Shown: one piece after another, positions 1 to 8,256 of the stretch
Layout of the letters: each line of letters opens with the position of its first letter
How positions within the stretch are numbered: position 1 is the stretch's first letter
Program-made: the position numbers and the translations under genes
NCBI GenBank assembly: GCA_947629095.1
Contig: CANRCK010000005.1
Coordinates: 1-64,000 of the forward strand
Direction of reading: 5' to 3'
DNA: 64,000 nt
From: an uncultured Clostridia bacterium
Lineage (GTDB): Bacteria > Bacillota > Clostridia > Christensenellales > Borkfalkiaceae
The notes under the pieces: generated by a model
Seen by the model: the letters and a program-made list of their open reading frames with translations, nothing else
What the model was told of the DNA's origin: nothing
The model's database searches: none

Positions 1-41
1 ATAGCCTTACATTGCTTTAAAGCTAAAGCTACAAGGTGTTT

Positions 42-70
42 CCACCGGCATAGCCGGTGGTTATCTTTTT
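42..70 (+). terminator. Rho-independent terminator of an upstream gene
   Basis: A perfect 8-bp stem, CCACCGGC / GCCGGTGG with an ATA loop, is followed by TTATCTTTTT. It would end a plus-strand transcript entering from outside the window. No coding sequence is recognisable before it. Confidence 0.75.
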
Positions 71-173
71 AAGGCAATTTTAAACAAGGAGTTAAAAATC
101 AACCCCTTGTTTAATCAATAAGCATATACGGAGTTATCTCTTTTTACCGATGTCTTATTTTTTTGTCATTCGC

Positions 174-202
174 TTGATAATATGCTTTGCTTTTGCTATA
201 AT
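174..202 (+). promoter_or_regulatory. Sigma-A promoter of the SpoIIE-type phosphatase gene
   Basis: TTGATA and TATAAT are separated by exactly 17 bp, giving a predicted transcription start near 209. The AAAGGTGA ribosome binding site of the phosphatase gene follows about 30 bases later. The rest of the stretch before the gene is AT-rich and shows nothing else beyond the terminator near the left edge. Confidence 0.8.
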
Positions 203-253
203 TTAAAATAGAGAAACTTCTTTTAACTTACAAACAGCAAAGGTGAATCATAT

Positions 254-2728
254 ATGCCTGTATTTTTATTGATAATCGCAGGGCTGCTGCCGATACTCGC
301 CACAACCGGTTTTTATTTTTTGGATAATAAAACCGCATTTAAAAATCTGAACAATATCTTAAAACAAATTATAATAGGCGTTGTTTACGGCGGACTTGCC
401 ATCCTTGCCACCGAGGTTTTGAGTTCGGACGTGGGTCAGGGAACGCTTTTGAATGTGCGCGACGCAGCTCCGCTCACCTGCGGACTTGCATTCGGCGCTC
501 CTGCCGGGATTATTGCGGGTGTTTTAGGCGGCGGCGAGAGGGCGCTCTCCGTTTTATGGGGCGGCGGCACGTATACCGTTATAGCCTGCTCGGTTGCAAC
601 CTTCCTTGCAGGCATATTCGGCACGCTCTGCCGCAAATTTATGTTCGACAACAAAAATCCCTCTTGGTTTTTTGCGCTGCTTATAGGATTAATGACCGAA
701 GTTTTGCACATGCTCCTCATCTTCCTCACAAACATGACCGACGCGCAAGCCGCGTTTACGTTCGTGCAGAAGGTCTCACTCCCCATGATAGCGGCGAACA
801 CCCTTTCGGTAACTCTTTCGGCTGTGTTGCTAACGTTCTTCGAGCGGCGCAAACTTGTACGGCGCGGCAAGCGGACGATAGCGCAGATAATAGAGGCAAT
901 GCTGTTTGCCTGCGTTGCGATAGCCTTTGCGGCGACGAGCGTATTTACATATTTTTTACAGGACAACATAGTCAAATCGGACACGCAAAGAACTTTATCC
1001 ATGGTCGCCCATGACGTAACCGAGGATATACGCGAGGCTTCCGATTTGAAACTTTTGGAAAGCGCAAGCAGCGTTGCAAACGAGCTGCAAAACCCCGATT
1101 TCAAAGAAGTCCTCGATATGTTTGACGAAATTTCCGACGGGCTTGGCATAGAATTTTTGTTTATAATTCTGCAAGCGTACGCAGACGAGATCAACGTGGT
1201 GGATACAAACGGGATAATAGTCCAATCCACGGTGGCAGACAACATAGGCTTTGATATGGAATCGGGCGAACAGTCCGCCGAATTTTTGTGCCTTTTGGGC
1301 GATACGGAAGAATATGTGCAACCCTACGGTCCGATTGCAAAAGATTCCAACATATATATGAAATACGCGGGCAGAAAATTGCCCGATTGCACAGTTTTGC
1401 CGGGCGGCGGGTTTGTGCAGGTGGGATTCAACACGGCAACCTATTTCGGCTCCCTCAGAGAGCGCGTGAAAATAGCCGCAGAAAACAGGCACCTCGGCAG
1501 AAGCGGATATGTGGTTATACTCGACGAACAGGGGGACGTTGTCAGCGCACCCGAAGAACACGGCAACGACAGCTCGCTGAATCTCAACGAGACCAGCTTT
1601 ACCGACGCGCCGTTTGAGACGTTTTTAACCGAAGTCGCGGGTGAGATGAGCTATTGCCAATACAGCTACACCGAGGGCTATCACATTGTTGCGGTCTATC
1701 CCGAGAGCGACGCCGCGCTTACGCGCAATATATCCGTATATGTTTTGATTTTTCTTGAAATTCTTGCCTTTTCCGTTCTGTTCATATTCCTCGATTTGCT
1801 GATAAAAAAGCGCATTGTCGGCAATATCGACAAGGTGAACAGTTCTCTGGCGCAGATAACCGACGGCAACCTTGACACGGTTGTGGACGTGAGGGACGGC
1901 GTGGAGTTTTCCTCTCTCTCGGACGATATCAACGCCACGGTGGCGACGTTAAAACAATATATAGAGGCTGAAGCAAAGCGGCTTGACAAGGAGCTGGAAT
2001 TTGCGCAGCGCATACAGCTTTCCGCACTGCCTTCCGTATTCCCGCCCTATCCCGACCACAAAGAATTTGATATATTCGCCTCCATGGACGCCGCCAAAGA
2101 GGTTGGCGGGGACTTTTACGACTTCTATTTTGCAGGTCCCGACAAGTTTGTGTTTATGATTGCCGACGTTTCGGGCAAGGGTATTCCCGCGGCGATGTTT
2201 ATGATGACGGCAAAGACCCACCTGCGCAATATGACCGAGAGCGGCATGGATATTGCCGAAGTGTTCACCAATGTGAACCGCAGGCTGTGCGAAAGCAACG
2301 CGGCGGATATGTTTGTAACCGCCTGGATGGGCGCGCTTGACCTTAAAACGGGGCTTCTGTCCTTTGTAAACGCAGGGCACAATCCCCCGCTTATAAAACA
2401 CAAAAACGGGAAATTCGAATATCTGCGCTCAAAAGTCAATTTCATTCTTGCAGGAATGGATATGACGCGCTACAAGAGACAGGAAATACAGTTGGGCGAG
2501 GGCGACGAAATATTCCTCTACACCGACGGCGTAACCGAGGCGACCGACCCCGACGAGCAGCTGTTCGGCGAGGACAGACTGAAAGAGTGCCTTGACGGAG
2601 CGGGAACGACCGACCCCACCGCAATATGCAAAGCCGTCCGCACCGCCGTTGACAAGTTTGCCGACAGCGCGCCTCAGTTCGACGATATAACAATGGTCTG
2701 CTTCCGCCTGAATTCGCTGAATAAATAA
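254..2728 (+). CDS. SpoIIE/RsbU-type PP2C phosphatase with 5TM sensor and HAMP
   Basis: This is a membrane-bound PP2C serine phosphatase of the SpoIIE/RsbU class, which dephosphorylates STAS anti-sigma antagonists. Residues 1-210 form a 5TMR-LYT-type block with the NVRDAAPL motif. A further membrane helix lies near 211-236, an extracellular sensor-like region spans about 240-490, and a helix at 492-516 leads into a HAMP-like segment to about 575. The PP2C domain occupies about 600-824, with GGDFYDF, DVSGKGIPAAMF, NAGHNPP and LYTDGVTEA motifs. A STAS antagonist and an anti-sigma HATPase are encoded about 6 kb away on the other strand and are the obvious partners, but that link is inferred. The start is supported by AAAGGTGA at good spacing. 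Confidence 0.9.
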   Translation: MPVFLLIIAGLLPILATTGFYFLDNKTAFKNLNNILKQIIIGVVYGGLAILATEVLSSDVGQGTLLNVRDAAPLTCGLAFGAPAGIIAGVLGGGERALSVLWGGGTYTVIACSVATFLAGIFGTLCRKFMFDNKNPSWFFALLIGLMTEVLHMLLIFLTNMTDAQAAFTFVQKVSLPMIAANTLSVTLSAVLLTFFERRKLVRRGKRTIAQIIEAMLFACVAIAFAATSVFTYFLQDNIVKSDTQRTLSMVAHDVTEDIREASDLKLLESASSVANELQNPDFKEVLDMFDEISDGLGIEFLFIILQAYADEINVVDTNGIIVQSTVADNIGFDMESGEQSAEFLCLLGDTEEYVQPYGPIAKDSNIYMKYAGRKLPDCTVLPGGGFVQVGFNTATYFGSLRERVKIAAENRHLGRSGYVVILDEQGDVVSAPEEHGNDSSLNLNETSFTDAPFETFLTEVAGEMSYCQYSYTEGYHIVAVYPESDAALTRNISVYVLIFLEILAFSVLFIFLDLLIKKRIVGNIDKVNSSLAQITDGNLDTVVDVRDGVEFSSLSDDINATVATLKQYIEAEAKRLDKELEFAQRIQLSALPSVFPPYPDHKEFDIFASMDAAKEVGGDFYDFYFAGPDKFVFMIADVSGKGIPAAMFMMTAKTHLRNMTESGMDIAEVFTNVNRRLCESNAADMFVTAWMGALDLKTGLLSFVNAGHNPPLIKHKNGKFEYLRSKVNFILAGMDMTRYKRQEIQLGEGDEIFLYTDGVTEATDPDEQLFGEDRLKECLDGAGTTDPTAICKAVRTAVDKFADSAPQFDDITMVCFRLNSLNK

Positions 2729-2734
2729 ATGCAA

Positions 2735-2760
2735 ACAAAAAAGCGGTCCCAAAGGACCGC
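2735..2760 (-). terminator. Terminator between convergent genes
   Basis: GCGGTCC / GGACCGC form a 7-bp stem with a 4-base loop. On the minus strand the stem is followed by TTTTTTG, a good intrinsic terminator for the small precursor-like gene. On the plus strand there is no T tract, so it would only weakly stop phosphatase transcripts. Confidence 0.75.
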
Positions 2761-2778
2761 AAAACTCAAAACATATTG

Positions 2779-3093
2779 CTATTTTATTTGCTTGCCGTTG
2801 CAATAGCGGTTGCACCGTTCGCAAAAATACGCGCCGCCGGAGGACATACTGATACTCAGTCTGTCGTTCTTTAAACAGTACTCGCAAACCACCTGCCCGG
2901 AAAAATTCTGCCCCGTGCCGCCGCCGACAGCTTCCATCTCGTCGTCGGAAAGCTCGCCGTCGCAGTGCCAGCGGTCGAAGTAAATTTGCGCGTCTTCCTT
3001 GGAAAGTTTTATCTTGTTGACGTTTGCAAGCGAAATAAGCTCCGCCACGGAGTTTGCGCGTTTTGCAAGGTCAATAAGATCAAATGGAGTCAT
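2779..3093 (-). CDS. Nif11-like double-glycine peptide precursor with a cysteine-rich core
   Basis: A 104-residue peptide with an acidic helical leader ending in ELSDDEMEAVGGG, the double-glycine pattern cut by C39 peptidase exporters, and a core of about 45 residues. The core holds two CxxC pairs (VCEYC and FCERC) plus one further Cys, which looks like a small zinc ribbon rather than a typical bacteriocin. The ribosome binding site is GAGGA about 10 bases before ATG. The C39 exporter encoded nearby on the same strand is the likely processor. The role is unknown: it could be an exported metal-binding or modified peptide, or a protein that merely resembles the leader. No modifying enzyme is visible close by. 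Confidence 0.6.
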   Translation of the reverse strand: MTPFDLIDLAKRANSVAELISLANVNKIKLSKEDAQIYFDRWHCDGELSDDEMEAVGGGTGQNFSGQVVCEYCLKNDRLSISMSSGGAYFCERCNRYCNGKQIK

Positions 3094-3117
3094 TTTTAAA
3101 AATCCTCGTTCACGTTA

Positions 3118-3146
3118 TTGATTTTTTTGAGATTTAATATTATAAT
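3118..3146 (+). promoter_or_regulatory. Promoter of the truncated receiver-domain gene
   Basis: TTGATT and TATAAT are separated by 17 bp, about 40 bases before the receiver-domain start. The -10 overlaps an AT-rich palindromic stretch (TTAATATTATAA) that could also serve the divergent precursor-like gene, so the two may share this region. Confidence 0.65.
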
Positions 3147-3188
3147 TCTAGCGAAACCGCCGCAAAATCAGGCGGAATTGGGAAATTT

Positions 3189-3494
3189 ATGCAGAAGTTA
3201 ACCCAAAAAATTCTTATTTTGGACCCGGACGGGAACGCCTCCGCACCGCTTAAGGAGTACCTTGAACGGCAGGGATTTGAGTGCCGGCTGGGGATTTCCG
3301 TTCAGGACGGTTTGACGCTGCTTGCCAAGGAGAGCTTTGCCGCGGTGATATCCGAACTGCGCTTTGACGACGGCAGGGTGACCGACCTTTTGACGGACGA
3401 CTGCACGCCCGTTATGGTTTTTTCCGCCGCGCGACGAAGTACCCCTTTTCTTTGGCGCGGCGCAAAAGCTTTATGTTGCGGTCGGTGGACATAA
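3189..3494 (+). pseudogene. Response-regulator receiver domain, truncated
   Basis: The first ~78 residues are a receiver domain: ILILDPDGN near the start, a middle segment AAVISELRFDDG with the strand that normally carries the phospho-acceptor Asp, and TPVMVFSA, the strand leading to the conserved Ser/Thr. The frame then runs into unrelated sequence rich in Arg and Cys that is the reverse complement of the zeta gene, and stops. The last third of the receiver fold and any output domain are missing. The position-53-like acceptor appears as Glu-Leu-Arg rather than Asp, so phosphorylation may already have been lost. The junction falls close to 3425-3440. Confidence 0.7.
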
Positions 3495-3738
3495 CCGTTT
3501 CGAACGTAAAGTTTTTGCCTATATCCAGAACGTACTCCCGCATGTCCTCTGCAAGCTCAGCCGCCTCCAAATCGGTACATTCGGTGGCGCGCTTGATGTC
3601 GTCGGCGTTTATGTATGGCAAAATTATTTTAGCCAGCTTTGTAACCGTGCTCTTGCCGCTGCCGTTGGGACCTGCGAACACGATTATTTCAGGCTTAATC
3701 TCCTTGACTTCCGCGGGGGCGTCACTTTTTGTCGCCAT
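3412..3738 (-). pseudogene. Zeta-toxin-like kinase, C-terminally truncated
   Basis: This is the N-terminal half of a zeta-toxin/AAA kinase: Walker A GPNGSGKST, INADDI, and the ETVMSTDRN and LLRRAKEKGYFV motifs that precede the substrate-binding half. After FV the frame leaves the family and stops within about six residues, so roughly 90 residues of the usual ~200 are absent. ATG at 3738 is chosen because GGGAGG lies 7 bases upstream; a start 9 codons earlier has no such site. It overlaps the end of the preceding small gene. Zeta kinases phosphorylate UDP-activated sugars, but this copy is very unlikely to be active. Confidence 0.75.
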
Positions 3739-3991
3739 ACACGCGCCTCCCGTCGGGATACTCAATGTACGATTGCTTTCTTTCGCTGTCGTAGCCTGTG
3801 ACGGGCAGACCTTCGGCGCGGCTGCGCTCGTTTTCCTGCTCTATCGCAGCGCGAAACCTTTTTACAAGGTCGTCGTCGTTCACGCCGCAGGTGGAGTCAA
3901 GCTCGTTGGGCTTTTTCGGCTCCTTTTCCTGCGCGTCCAGCGCATCTTTAAAGCCCCGCATTATATTTTCCTTTGCCTTTTTATCGGACAT
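3722..3991 (-). CDS. Small charged protein preceding the zeta-like kinase
   Basis: An 89-residue charged, soluble protein with no signal peptide. It has a helical N-terminal half and a C-terminal KQSYIEYPDGRRVYGDKK segment. It ends 17 bases inside the zeta-like gene, so the two are translationally coupled, which is the arrangement of an antitoxin and toxin. I do not recognise it as epsilon antitoxin, and the role is inferred from position only. The ribosome binding site is GAGGTTG before ATG. Confidence 0.6.
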   Translation of the reverse strand: MSDKKAKENIMRGFKDALDAQEKEPKKPNELDSTCGVNDDDLVKRFRAAIEQENERSRAEGLPVTGYDSERKQSYIEYPDGRRVYGDKK

Positions 3992-4035
3992 ACTTCAACC
4001 TCAACAAACCGCCGGCTTCATTATTTTTTAAGTAA

Positions 4036-4263
4036 TTATTCCAAACTATCCAAAAATTTTTTTACGACGTCGTCGTCTTTAAACATGTTTTTCAGCCCGT
4101 CCAAGGCTGTTCCGCCCGATACTTCTTTGAGCGCTTCGTCGCAGAGTTCGCCCTTAGCGGCTGTACTCTTAACTGCCTCGTTGAGTAATTCACGGGCTTG
4201 TTCGTCCGTCAAATCCTTGCCGAACGTATCTTTTGCAAACTTTTTAACTTCTTCGACCGTCAT
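4036..4263 (-). CDS. Nif11-like double-glycine precursor peptide
   Basis: A 75-residue peptide. Its leader (about residues 1-51) begins MTVEEVKKFAKD and ends in ELCDEALKEVSGG, the Nif11/bacteriocin-type signature cut after Gly-Gly. The predicted core of 24 residues (TALDG to SLE) is acidic, amphipathic and free of Cys, Ser clusters or aromatic pairs, which suggests an unmodified exported helix rather than a lanthipeptide. GGGAG lies 7 bases before ATG. It sits downstream of the exporter genes on the same strand. Confidence 0.7.
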   Translation of the reverse strand: MTVEEVKKFAKDTFGKDLTDEQARELLNEAVKSTAAKGELCDEALKEVSGGTALDGLKNMFKDDDVVKKFLDSLE

Positions 4264-4329
4264 TTTTTCACTCCCGATGATACGATAGATTTTTTGCCCT
4301 CTTTGCGGGGCATAGATTAATCCGGAAAA

Positions 4330-4545
4330 TTACTTTTTAACGGTCTTGGGCGTTGCGGCAGATCCCACTGCGGGCTTTACGGCAGGTCCCACTCCGGGCA
4401 TCTGTACAACGCCGGGCGTGGCAACTCTCGGCTGGTTTACGCCTACAGGACCCGCAAGCGAACCGATTGCCATTCCTCCCGAAACTTCGCCAAGTTCTTC
4501 ATCGTTGAGTTCTTCCATGTTTTCTTTCAATTCTTTATCCGACAT
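4330..4545 (-). CDS. Double-glycine precursor peptide with a Pro/Val/Gly-rich core
   Basis: A 71-residue peptide starting MSDKELKENM, chosen over an upstream ATG because AAGGAGG lies just before this start. The leader ends in ELNDEELGEVSGG. The core of about 46 residues is rich in Pro, Val, Gly and Ala, with repeated Pro-Gly-Val and Val-x-Pro steps, no Cys and a basic end (TPKTVKK). The leader closely matches the neighbouring precursor, so both are probable substrates of the C39 exporter. Confidence 0.7.
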   Translation of the reverse strand: MSDKELKENMEELNDEELGEVSGGMAIGSLAGPVGVNQPRVATPGVVQMPGVGPAVKPAVGSAATPKTVKK

Positions 4546-4601
4546 AATTATTGCCTCCTTATTTATATTTTCGGAGCCGTGGCTCCTATTTTTATGGTTA
4601 T

Positions 4602-4630
4602 ATACTATCACAGCGCTGCCTGCTTTTCAA
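4602..4630 (-). promoter_or_regulatory. Possible promoter for the precursor-peptide genes
   Basis: TTGAAA and TAGTAT are 17 bp apart on the minus strand, about 60 bases before the Pro-rich precursor gene. A small hairpin (GGAGCC / GGCTCC, 4573-4586) lies in the resulting leader. This would let the precursors be transcribed separately from the broken transporter gene. Confidence 0.45.
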
Positions 4631-4732
4631 CACCGTCAAAAGGATTTGATTGGGTTTTAACAATTTTCAACAAGCGTAACGCTTTACCCGATTTTCTTAA
4701 TTTCTTTTATGCCTAACTTACTTTATCACAGG

Positions 4733-6052
4733 TCAAACGTCCAGACGCTGGCGGGCGACAAGTTGGGCAAATTTGCCGTTTTGGGCTATCAATTGGTCGT
4801 AGGTGCCGTCTTCGGCTATGCGCCCCTTTTCAAGATAAATTATTCTGTCGCACTGCTTTATTGTGGAAAGCCTGTGGGCTATCACTATTCTGGTGCACTT
4901 TAAGTTTGCAAGAGCGTCGGAAACCTGTTTCTGCGTGATATTGTCAAGCGCGCTCGTAGCCTCGTCGAACATCAGAATTTTGGGTTTTGGCGCAATGGCG
5001 CGGGCTATCATAAGCCTTTGGCGCTGACCGCCCGAAACGCCGCCGCTGCCCTCGGATATTACGGTGTTCATACCCATAGGCATCTTTCTTATGTCGTCGG
5101 CAATTCCCGCAAGTTCGGCTGCCTCCCACGCGTCGGCAAGCGTAAGCCAAGGCGCGGAGATTACTATATTCGAGAATATATCGCCCTGAAACAGGCTGCC
5201 GTTCTGCATTACCGTGCCTATTCTGCGGCGGAGAGACTTTAAGTCTATTGTGTTCAAATCCCTGCCGTCGTAGTATACCGCGCCCTTTTGGGGCGTTTAC
5301 GGTAACGTTCAGCTTTGTGGAAATGCGGCTCATAATAATTCTTTTACTCCGCCGAAAAGAATGGCTGAAATTGTAACGCACGCCATGAATACGGCTATCG
5401 ACGACAGCAGTTTAATATCGCCGCTCTCCGCAACAATGCCAAACAACAGCTGGTTGAGCTTGGGTGAGAACATTCCAACAAGCGTAACAACCAGCACGGA
5501 GACTGCCGCAATGATATAGTCCGCGGGCGAAAGGATCCCCGCAATATATTTCAAAAGGGACGCCGAGTTTATTTTTTTGAGGGGAAAGGGCTTGTAAAAA
5601 GCAATTGCCTCTTCCTCAAACAGCCCCTCGTTTCTATGTGTTACCCTGATCCGTTTTCCCTTTTCGGCGTCGAAATAGGAATAGCCCGAAAGCCCCGACG
5701 GAATGAACGCCACAACCGTGCCGTCCGCTTTTTTTACGCCGAGCATTGCTCCGAACGCTTCCCTGTACCAACCCTTTTCCAGCCGCACGTTCCTGCGCAT
5801 TATGCCGTAGGGGCGCATGAGGTATTCAAGCTGTTCGTTTGTATCCTTTATATTATCGGGAACATTGCGTGTTTTAACGTGATAGTAGCTTAAAATTTCG
5901 TCTATTGCGTCCTTTGCCTTGCCCCTCTCGTCGGCGAGTGCGGCGGAGACGCGCGCGCCCGTCACCGCATCGGAAATCCCCACAAAGGTCTCTTGGAAAG
6001 TATCTTCGTCGCTCTTTTTGCGCTCTTTTATCTGTTCGTCAAACCAACCCAT
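4733..6052 (-). pseudogene. Second NHLP-type ABC transporter, broken by internal deletion and frameshift
   Basis: The first 240 residues match the N-terminal part of NHLM-type ABC exporters without a C39 domain: a soluble region, then membrane helices from about residue 185 ending at LFGGVKELL. The last 174 residues are the end of the ATPase domain: Q-loop MQNGSLFQ, signature VSGGQRQR, Walker B ILMFDEATSALD and H-loop IAHRLST. Between them the frame shifts near 5340, where SRISTKLNVTVNA is readable only in another frame, and then jumps to PQKGAVYYDG. Most of the membrane domain and the Walker A are missing. The two sides of the jump share AACGCC, as in a microhomology deletion. The start has GAGGAGG upstream, 12 bases after the C39 exporter. 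Confidence 0.8.
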
Positions 6053-6064
6053 ATCCGCGCCTCC

Positions 6065-8248
6065 TCACTCGTTGGAAACGAGCTGCGTGTAGTAGCCGCC
6101 CTTTTTGTAGAGTTCGTCGTGCGTGCCGCGTTCGACGACTTTGCCGTGGTCCAAAACTATTATTTCGTCGCAGTCGCGTATGGTGGAGAGCCTGTGCGCA
6201 ACCACTATGCAGGTTATGCCCCTGTCCTTTATGGACTTTACCACCTCGTACTCCGTTTTTGCGTCGAGAGCGCTCGTTGCCTCGTCCATGATAATTATTG
6301 TGGGATCCTGCGCAAGCACGCGCGCAATTTCCATGCGCTGGCGCTGTCCTCCCGAAAAATCCTTGCCGCCCTCGGTTATAACGTAATTGTAGCCGCCATC
6401 GCGCTGCATTATGTCCTCGTGAAGCCGGGCGTCCTTTGCCGCCAGAATCATCTCGAAGTCCTCTATGGAATTATCCCACATCTTTATGTTGTTGCGCACG
6501 GTGTCCTCAAACAGGATTATATCCTGGTCGACAACGGCGAGCGAACCGGTGAACACACTGCGGTCGATATCCTTTATCGGCTTGCCGTCGAATAAAATTT
6601 CGCCGCTCCACGGTCTGTAAAGCCCCGAAATGAGCTTTGAAAGGGTGGATTTGCCGCAACCCGAACCGCCCACAAACGCCACGCGGCTGCCGGGGTTCAA
6701 AGTGAGGTTGAAATTTTCTATGAGCGGCTCGGCAAGGCGGGAATAGCCGAACGTTACGTTTTTCATTTCGAGCTTCCCAGAAAGTTTATCGTATTCGGCG
6801 TTTTCGTCGACCTCTTTTTCGTTCGCGCAGTTTTCGTCTATTGGATACTCCATTACGTCCTCTACGCGCTCCATCTCCGTACGCATCTCCTGTATGGTCT
6901 GCCCTGCCGTTATCATTGTCATTGCAGGCTCTGTAAACGCCGCCAAAAATCCCTGGAACGCCATTATCATACCTATGGAGAGGCTCCCCTGCATGGTCAG
7001 CCACACGCCGAGCACGAGCACCGCTACGTTGGCAAGCGAGGTTATGATCGTGGGCACAAGCCCAAGATAATGGTTGAGCCGTTCAAAACGCTCGTCTTGG
7101 GCATTAACGCTCGCCTGGTAGCCCGCCCACTTTTCAAAGTAGCCGTTTTCCGCCCCGCTCGCCTTTATCGTTTCAATCATCTCTATTCCCGCTACGGTTG
7201 CCGAGGCGAGCTTGCCCTCGTCGCGCATCTGTACGCGGGTTATATTTACGCGCTTTTTGGAAATTATGCGCGACATAAACACGTTGAGTATTATGGAAAT
7301 TATCCCCACAAGGGTCAAAATCCAGCTGTAACGCACCATTACGACGAGATAGAAAATCATCATCGCCGCGTTCAAAACGAGGGGCGCGAAAGTGTTTACC
7401 AGCGTACCCGCTATGGTTCCGTTGGCCTTCTGCCTCTGCTGGATATCGCCCGCCATCCGTTGGGAGAAAAACTCCATGGGCAATCTAAGCACTTTCCACA
7501 TGAAGGTGGTATCGCCCACGGCGGCGAGTTTGCCCTCTATCTTCCACATGGAGCGGGCTTCGATAACCGCCACAACAAGTTGCAAAATTCCTATCCCCGC
7601 GAACAGCCCCAGGAAAGGATAGAACCAGTCGGGATTTTCGCCCGTGAGCAACCTGTCGAGGAACACGCGTGAAAATACGGGCTGTATTATGCCGATAAGC
7701 GACATTATCACCGTGGTTATAACTACGAACGTTATTGCAACGCCGGCGCCCACAAGCCGCTTTTTTGCAAACGACAGCACGCTTTTGGGCTTGCCGCCCG
7801 GCTCGAACGCCGCGGTGGGTTCGAACATAAGGCATATGCCCGTAAAACTATTGTCGAAAGTTTCCATGGACACCGTGTAGTTGCCCTTTGCCGGGTCGTT
7901 TAAAACGGCTTTATTGCCCCTGAACCCGCAGAGCACCACAAAGTGGTTGAAATTCCAGTGTATTATGCACGGAAACGTGCCGTTCTCTTTCAGCTTGTCC
8001 GGTTCGTATTTATATCCCTTTGCCGAAAGTCCGTAGCTGCGCGCCGCCTTTAATATATTGAGCGCGTTGGAGCCGTCGCGGGAGACGCCGCAGTCGGCGC
8101 GCACTCTTTCGAGGGGCAGCCACTTGCCGTAATAGGCAAGTATCATGGCAAGCGACGCCGCGCCGCATTCGAGCGCCTCCATCTGCATTACCACGGGCGT
8201 CTTTGCCACGCCTTTTTTTATGGGTTTTGCTTGCTTTTTATTAGGCAT
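6065..8248 (-). CDS. NHLP-family C39 peptidase/permease/ATPase peptide exporter
   Basis: A 727-residue exporter that removes double-glycine leaders and pumps the peptide out. The C39 domain covers about residues 15-140 with Cys28 (LECGAASL), His102 (NFNHFVVL) and Asp118 (NDPAKG) as the catalytic set. The membrane domain covers about 165-450. The ATPase has Walker A GGSGCGKST near 523, signature FSGGQRQRME and Walker B IIIMDEATSALD. It looks intact. ATG at 8248 is chosen because GAGGTG sits just upstream; a TTG four codons earlier would lie on that site. It follows the HlyD-like gene by 8 bases. Its substrates are probably the three small double-glycine peptides downstream. Confidence 0.9.
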   Translation of the reverse strand: MPNKKQAKPIKKGVAKTPVVMQMEALECGAASLAMILAYYGKWLPLERVRADCGVSRDGSNALNILKAARSYGLSAKGYKYEPDKLKENGTFPCIIHWNFNHFVVLCGFRGNKAVLNDPAKGNYTVSMETFDNSFTGICLMFEPTAAFEPGGKPKSVLSFAKKRLVGAGVAITFVVITTVIMSLIGIIQPVFSRVFLDRLLTGENPDWFYPFLGLFAGIGILQLVVAVIEARSMWKIEGKLAAVGDTTFMWKVLRLPMEFFSQRMAGDIQQRQKANGTIAGTLVNTFAPLVLNAAMMIFYLVVMVRYSWILTLVGIISIILNVFMSRIISKKRVNITRVQMRDEGKLASATVAGIEMIETIKASGAENGYFEKWAGYQASVNAQDERFERLNHYLGLVPTIITSLANVAVLVLGVWLTMQGSLSIGMIMAFQGFLAAFTEPAMTMITAGQTIQEMRTEMERVEDVMEYPIDENCANEKEVDENAEYDKLSGKLEMKNVTFGYSRLAEPLIENFNLTLNPGSRVAFVGGSGCGKSTLSKLISGLYRPWSGEILFDGKPIKDIDRSVFTGSLAVVDQDIILFEDTVRNNIKMWDNSIEDFEMILAAKDARLHEDIMQRDGGYNYVITEGGKDFSGGQRQRMEIARVLAQDPTIIIMDEATSALDAKTEYEVVKSIKDRGITCIVVAHRLSTIRDCDEIIVLDHGKVVERGTHDELYKKGGYYTQLVSNE

Positions 8249-8256
8249 GGCCCACC

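Noticed and set aside
1..120. Possible structured RNA or riboswitch at the left edge
   Set aside because: Only a simple terminator hairpin and a weak AACAAGG/CCTTGTT pairing are seen; nothing matches a riboswitch I know.
3452..4288. A 278-codon plus-strand frame across the precursor and zeta genes
   Set aside because: It is antisense to four minus-strand genes with their own ribosome binding sites and recognisable motifs, and its composition is not protein-like.
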